NCBI GenBank assembly: GCA_015662475.1
Contig: DQUB01000046.1
Span: forward strand, 1 to 7,902
Length of the DNA stretch: 7,902 nt
Source: Pyrodictium sp.
GTDB lineage: Archaea > Thermoproteota > Thermoprotei_A > Sulfolobales > Pyrodictiaceae
Direction of reading: 5' to 3'
Under the pieces are notes generated by a model, which was not told where the DNA came from, searched no databases, and worked only from the letters and a program-made list of their open reading frames with translations. Position 1 is the first letter of the stretch. Each line of letters begins with the position of its first letter. The translations under genes and the position numbers were made by a program. Positions 6,223-7,902 of the stretch are shown in pieces.

Positions 6223-6918
6223 TTGAACAGGTGCTTAGTTGTTGTTAGTCTTGGATGGACTGTAGAGTTAGTGCTCAAGCCGCTTGTTGAAGCTTCTAGA
6301 GAGTGTGACGTTGTTGAAGCCGTCTTTATAGTGTCTAAACCACTATCGGACTATGCTGAGAAGAGGCTTGAGGAAGTTATAGGCTTGATAAAAACGTTAC
6401 TCACAGCACTACCTATAAAATATGATGTAGGTGTAGTGGATGTAAATAGTAGGTCTTTGGAGGACATAATTGCATTAGTACTTGAAAAAGTGCGAGATAG
6501 AAAAGACGAACATGTATTATGGTTTGTCGCTGGTGGAGGACAACGTGTAGTTGCTATAGCTGTTATATTAGCTGGGATTCTTGCTGCAACAATATTGTCA
6601 AAAACAGTCAAAATCTATGTTGTCAATGAGGAGACAAAAGAAATGCACAAGCTAGACGTTAACACATTACACTTGGCCATGAAGGGTCTAGGGCCTACGC
6701 AACTTCAAGTGCTCTCTGTACTAGCTCAAAAACCTAGCTCCTACAATGAATTAGCACAAGTTCTCTCAAAAGACGAGGTCACAATAAGAAGAATTATAAC
6801 AATACTAAAATCTCAAGGTCTAATAGACTGTAGACGTAAAGGGCGAAGGGTTGAATGTAAGGCATCAAGTAAAGGCAAAACCTTGGCAAGAATACTTAGC
6901 ATGCTGAGGGACAAATAG
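6223..6918 (+). CDS. csa3: Csa3-family CARF/winged-helix transcription regulator
   Basis: 231-residue regulator of CRISPR-Cas genes. The N-terminal part (about 1-150) fits a CARF Rossmann-like domain: strand CLVVVSLGW (4-12) followed by a helix, and the ligand-loop motif FVAGGGQRVV (101-110). The C-terminal part (about 158-231) is a winged HTH: TQLQVLSVLAQ, then the recognition helix region SKDEVTIRRIITILKSQGLI (182-201), then a basic wing (CRRKGRRVEC). Csa3 proteins bind DNA at cas promoters and CARF domains bind cyclic oligoadenylates. The TTG start puts the first beta strand near the N terminus as in the family; only a weak GGTG lies upstream, so the message may be almost leaderless. It is divergent from cas10d and abuts cas6, so it probably regulates both operons and itself. 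Confidence 0.88.
   Translation: MNRCLVVVSLGWTVELVLKPLVEASRECDVVEAVFIVSKPLSDYAEKRLEEVIGLIKTLLTALPIKYDVGVVDVNSRSLEDIIALVLEKVRDRKDEHVLWFVAGGGQRVVAIAVILAGILAATILSKTVKIYVVNEETKEMHKLDVNTLHLAMKGLGPTQLQVLSVLAQKPSSYNELAQVLSKDEVTIRRIITILKSQGLIDCRRKGRRVECKASSKGKTLARILSMLRDK
6906..6911 (+). promoter_or_regulatory. Shine-Dalgarno-like site of cas6
   Basis: GAGGGA in the last codons of csa3 lies 7 bases before the cas6 ATG. With the abutting stop and start codons it suggests translational coupling of the regulator and the nuclease. Confidence 0.45.
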
Positions 6919-7782
6919 ATGACCCTCTACATAGCTTGGAAGATAAAGCTTGTTATCGAGTACCCACAAAGACTCGTTTATAACGACTATACAGCAAAAC
7001 TTCTGAAGACACTTCTAATCAAAGCAAACCCAAGGCTAGAACAGTATTTCCAACCACAACGAGGAGCACCACCTAAACCAATACACATAACAGCACTCTT
7101 TGTCGAAGACACAAAGACTAGAGCACTTTATCCCCACACGTTAAACCCTCAGAAACCCCCGAAATTGGTAACATTAGAAGCAGGCAAACCCTACACAGCC
7201 TACCTTGGAGCAAGACAAGAAACAATAGAAGAGCTAGGCAAAGCACTAGCCATACTAGCAGGAGGCATAGAAATACAACACCACAATGAACCAGTAGCAA
7301 TCAGACTAGTTGAAATAAGCCAAACGGCCCACTTAGATACTACAAACCCGCCAACGATAATAGATAGAAAAACAATAGCCATCAAGGCAATCTGGGCTAC
7401 ACCAACCATACCAGCAAACCCTTGGAACAGAGAAACAAAACACCGCCCTCTACTACCAGCACCATCGTACATATTCGCAGTAAACGCTCTTGAACTCTCA
7501 CAAGGAAACCAAAGAAAATACGAAAAACTTATAAAAATAGTAGAGAAGGTCTTACAGCCAACATACGCAGCCTTAAAAACAACAAAAATAACCTGGTACA
7601 AATATGAGAAAAAACTCCTACCAGCATTAATAGGCTACACAAAATACATGATAAACCAAAACATAACCCAACAAGAAATTGAACAAGCAAACCTTATCCT
7701 AGCACATGCAATGATCATGGGAGCAGGAACAGGAAGAGCAGCAGGATTTGGACACGTAAAAATACAAGTCTTTCGTTTATAA
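6919..7782 (+). CDS. cas6: Cas6 crRNA-processing endoribonuclease
   Basis: 287-residue RAMP nuclease that cuts pre-crRNA within the repeats to make the crRNA used by the Csc/Cas10d complex. The decisive feature is the C-terminal glycine-rich loop GAGTGRAAGFGHV (268-280), the hallmark of Cas6. KPIHITALF (53-61) probably matches the conserved K-P-x-x-x-S-x-L region, and LLPAPSYIFAVNAL (178-191) begins the second ferredoxin-like fold. Length is usual for the family. The first histidine is H56; none lies in the 20-50 region that holds the catalytic His of many Cas6 enzymes, a trait also described for Sulfolobus Cas6. The ATG directly follows the csa3 TAG with no gap, so the two genes form one operon. 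The coding strand is rich in A and C and poor in G, more so toward the end. Confidence 0.9.
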   Translation: MTLYIAWKIKLVIEYPQRLVYNDYTAKLLKTLLIKANPRLEQYFQPQRGAPPKPIHITALFVEDTKTRALYPHTLNPQKPPKLVTLEAGKPYTAYLGARQETIEELGKALAILAGGIEIQHHNEPVAIRLVEISQTAHLDTTNPPTIIDRKTIAIKAIWATPTIPANPWNRETKHRPLLPAPSYIFAVNALELSQGNQRKYEKLIKIVEKVLQPTYAALKTTKITWYKYEKKLLPALIGYTKYMINQNITQQEIEQANLILAHAMIMGAGTGRAAGFGHVKIQVFRL

Positions 7783-7803
7783 AGTGTAGTTGTATTGTGA
7801 ATT

Positions 7804-7830
7804 GTTTTTGTCTGCTTTTTATACATTTTA
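7804..7830 (+). terminator. T-rich archaeal-type terminator after cas6
   Basis: Beginning about 22 bases past the cas6 stop there are three T runs in close succession (TTTTT at 7805-7809, TTTTT at 7816-7820, TTTT at 7826-7829) with no stable hairpin. Archaeal RNA polymerase stops at such T-rich tracts, so this probably ends the csa3-cas6 transcript. Confidence 0.5.
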
Positions 7831-7848
7831 CTGTCGAGTATACTGTTT

Positions 7849-7871
7849 TGTATAAAGAAGCACTTATATAG
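7849..7871 (+). promoter_or_regulatory. Candidate promoter pointing off the right edge
   Basis: Two TATA-like boxes lie close together: TGTATAAAG (7849-7857) and CTTATATAG (7863-7871), the second preceded by a purine-rich BRE-like stretch. A start site near 7890-7895 would fall just before the end of the window. What it drives (a gene or a CRISPR leader) cannot be seen; bases 7872-7902 show no repeat unit or clear start codon. Confidence 0.35.
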
Positions 7872-7902
7872 GAATACACAATACCATACCATCTAGACAC
7901 GC

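Noticed and set aside
7815..7828. TATA-like sequence on the minus strand (TGTATAAAAAGC) that could drive an antisense RNA to cas6
   Set aside because: It coincides with the T-rich terminator of the plus strand, which explains the sequence better; no antisense gene follows.
7837..7844. Palindrome AGTATACT after cas6
   Set aside because: Short, AT-rich and single; expected by chance in such a spacer.
7783..7902. CRISPR repeat or leader remnant at the right edge
   Set aside because: No repeated 24-37 base unit is seen here or anywhere else in the window.

Overview
This window carries the interference half of a type I-D CRISPR-Cas locus from an archaeon, most likely a thermophilic crenarchaeon. 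The evidence for the host is a Csa3-family CARF/winged-helix regulator, frequent TTG start codons preceded by archaeal Shine-Dalgarno (SD) motifs, TATA-like promoter elements, a T-run terminator, and proteins related to the Csc2/Csc1/Cas10d set known from Thermofilum and Sulfolobales. I cannot name a species.

Layout. On the minus strand, reading from about 6.1 kb to the left edge, four genes form one operon: cas10d (large subunit with an HD nuclease domain), csc2 (Cas7d backbone), csc1 (Cas5d, crRNA 5' end) and cas3 (HD-less helicase, cut off by the left edge). The six-frame ORF list misses cas3 because it starts at TTG and runs off the edge, but 403 codons are open from 1209 down to base 1, with clear helicase motifs. 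On the plus strand a divergent two-gene operon holds csa3 (regulator) and cas6 (crRNA-processing endonuclease), with stop and start codons abutting. About 119 bp separate the two operons. This stretch holds AT-rich promoter elements usable in both directions, an 11-bp direct repeat at 22-bp spacing and an imperfect palindrome, all plausible Csa3 operators. The last 120 bases after cas6 hold a T-rich terminator and a possible new promoter pointing off the right edge. There is no gene-free stretch over 300 bases, no CRISPR repeat, no RNA gene and no mobile element. cas1, cas2 and cas4 are not in the window.

How the parts work together. Cas6 trims the pre-crRNA. Csc1, a row of Csc2 and Cas10d assemble on the crRNA. 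The Cas3 helicase, which has no HD domain here, works with the HD nuclease of Cas10d. Csa3 sits where it could control both operons and may respond to a cyclic oligoadenylate, although the Cas10d palm looks unable to make one.

The most notable observation is a strong internal Shine-Dalgarno sequence with an in-frame TTG in the 3' part of cas10d. It would produce a separate small subunit (Cas11d) of 145 residues. Other points are a marked base-composition step inside cas10d at the HD/palm boundary, a Cas6 without a histidine at the usual catalytic place, and TTG starts for four of six genes.
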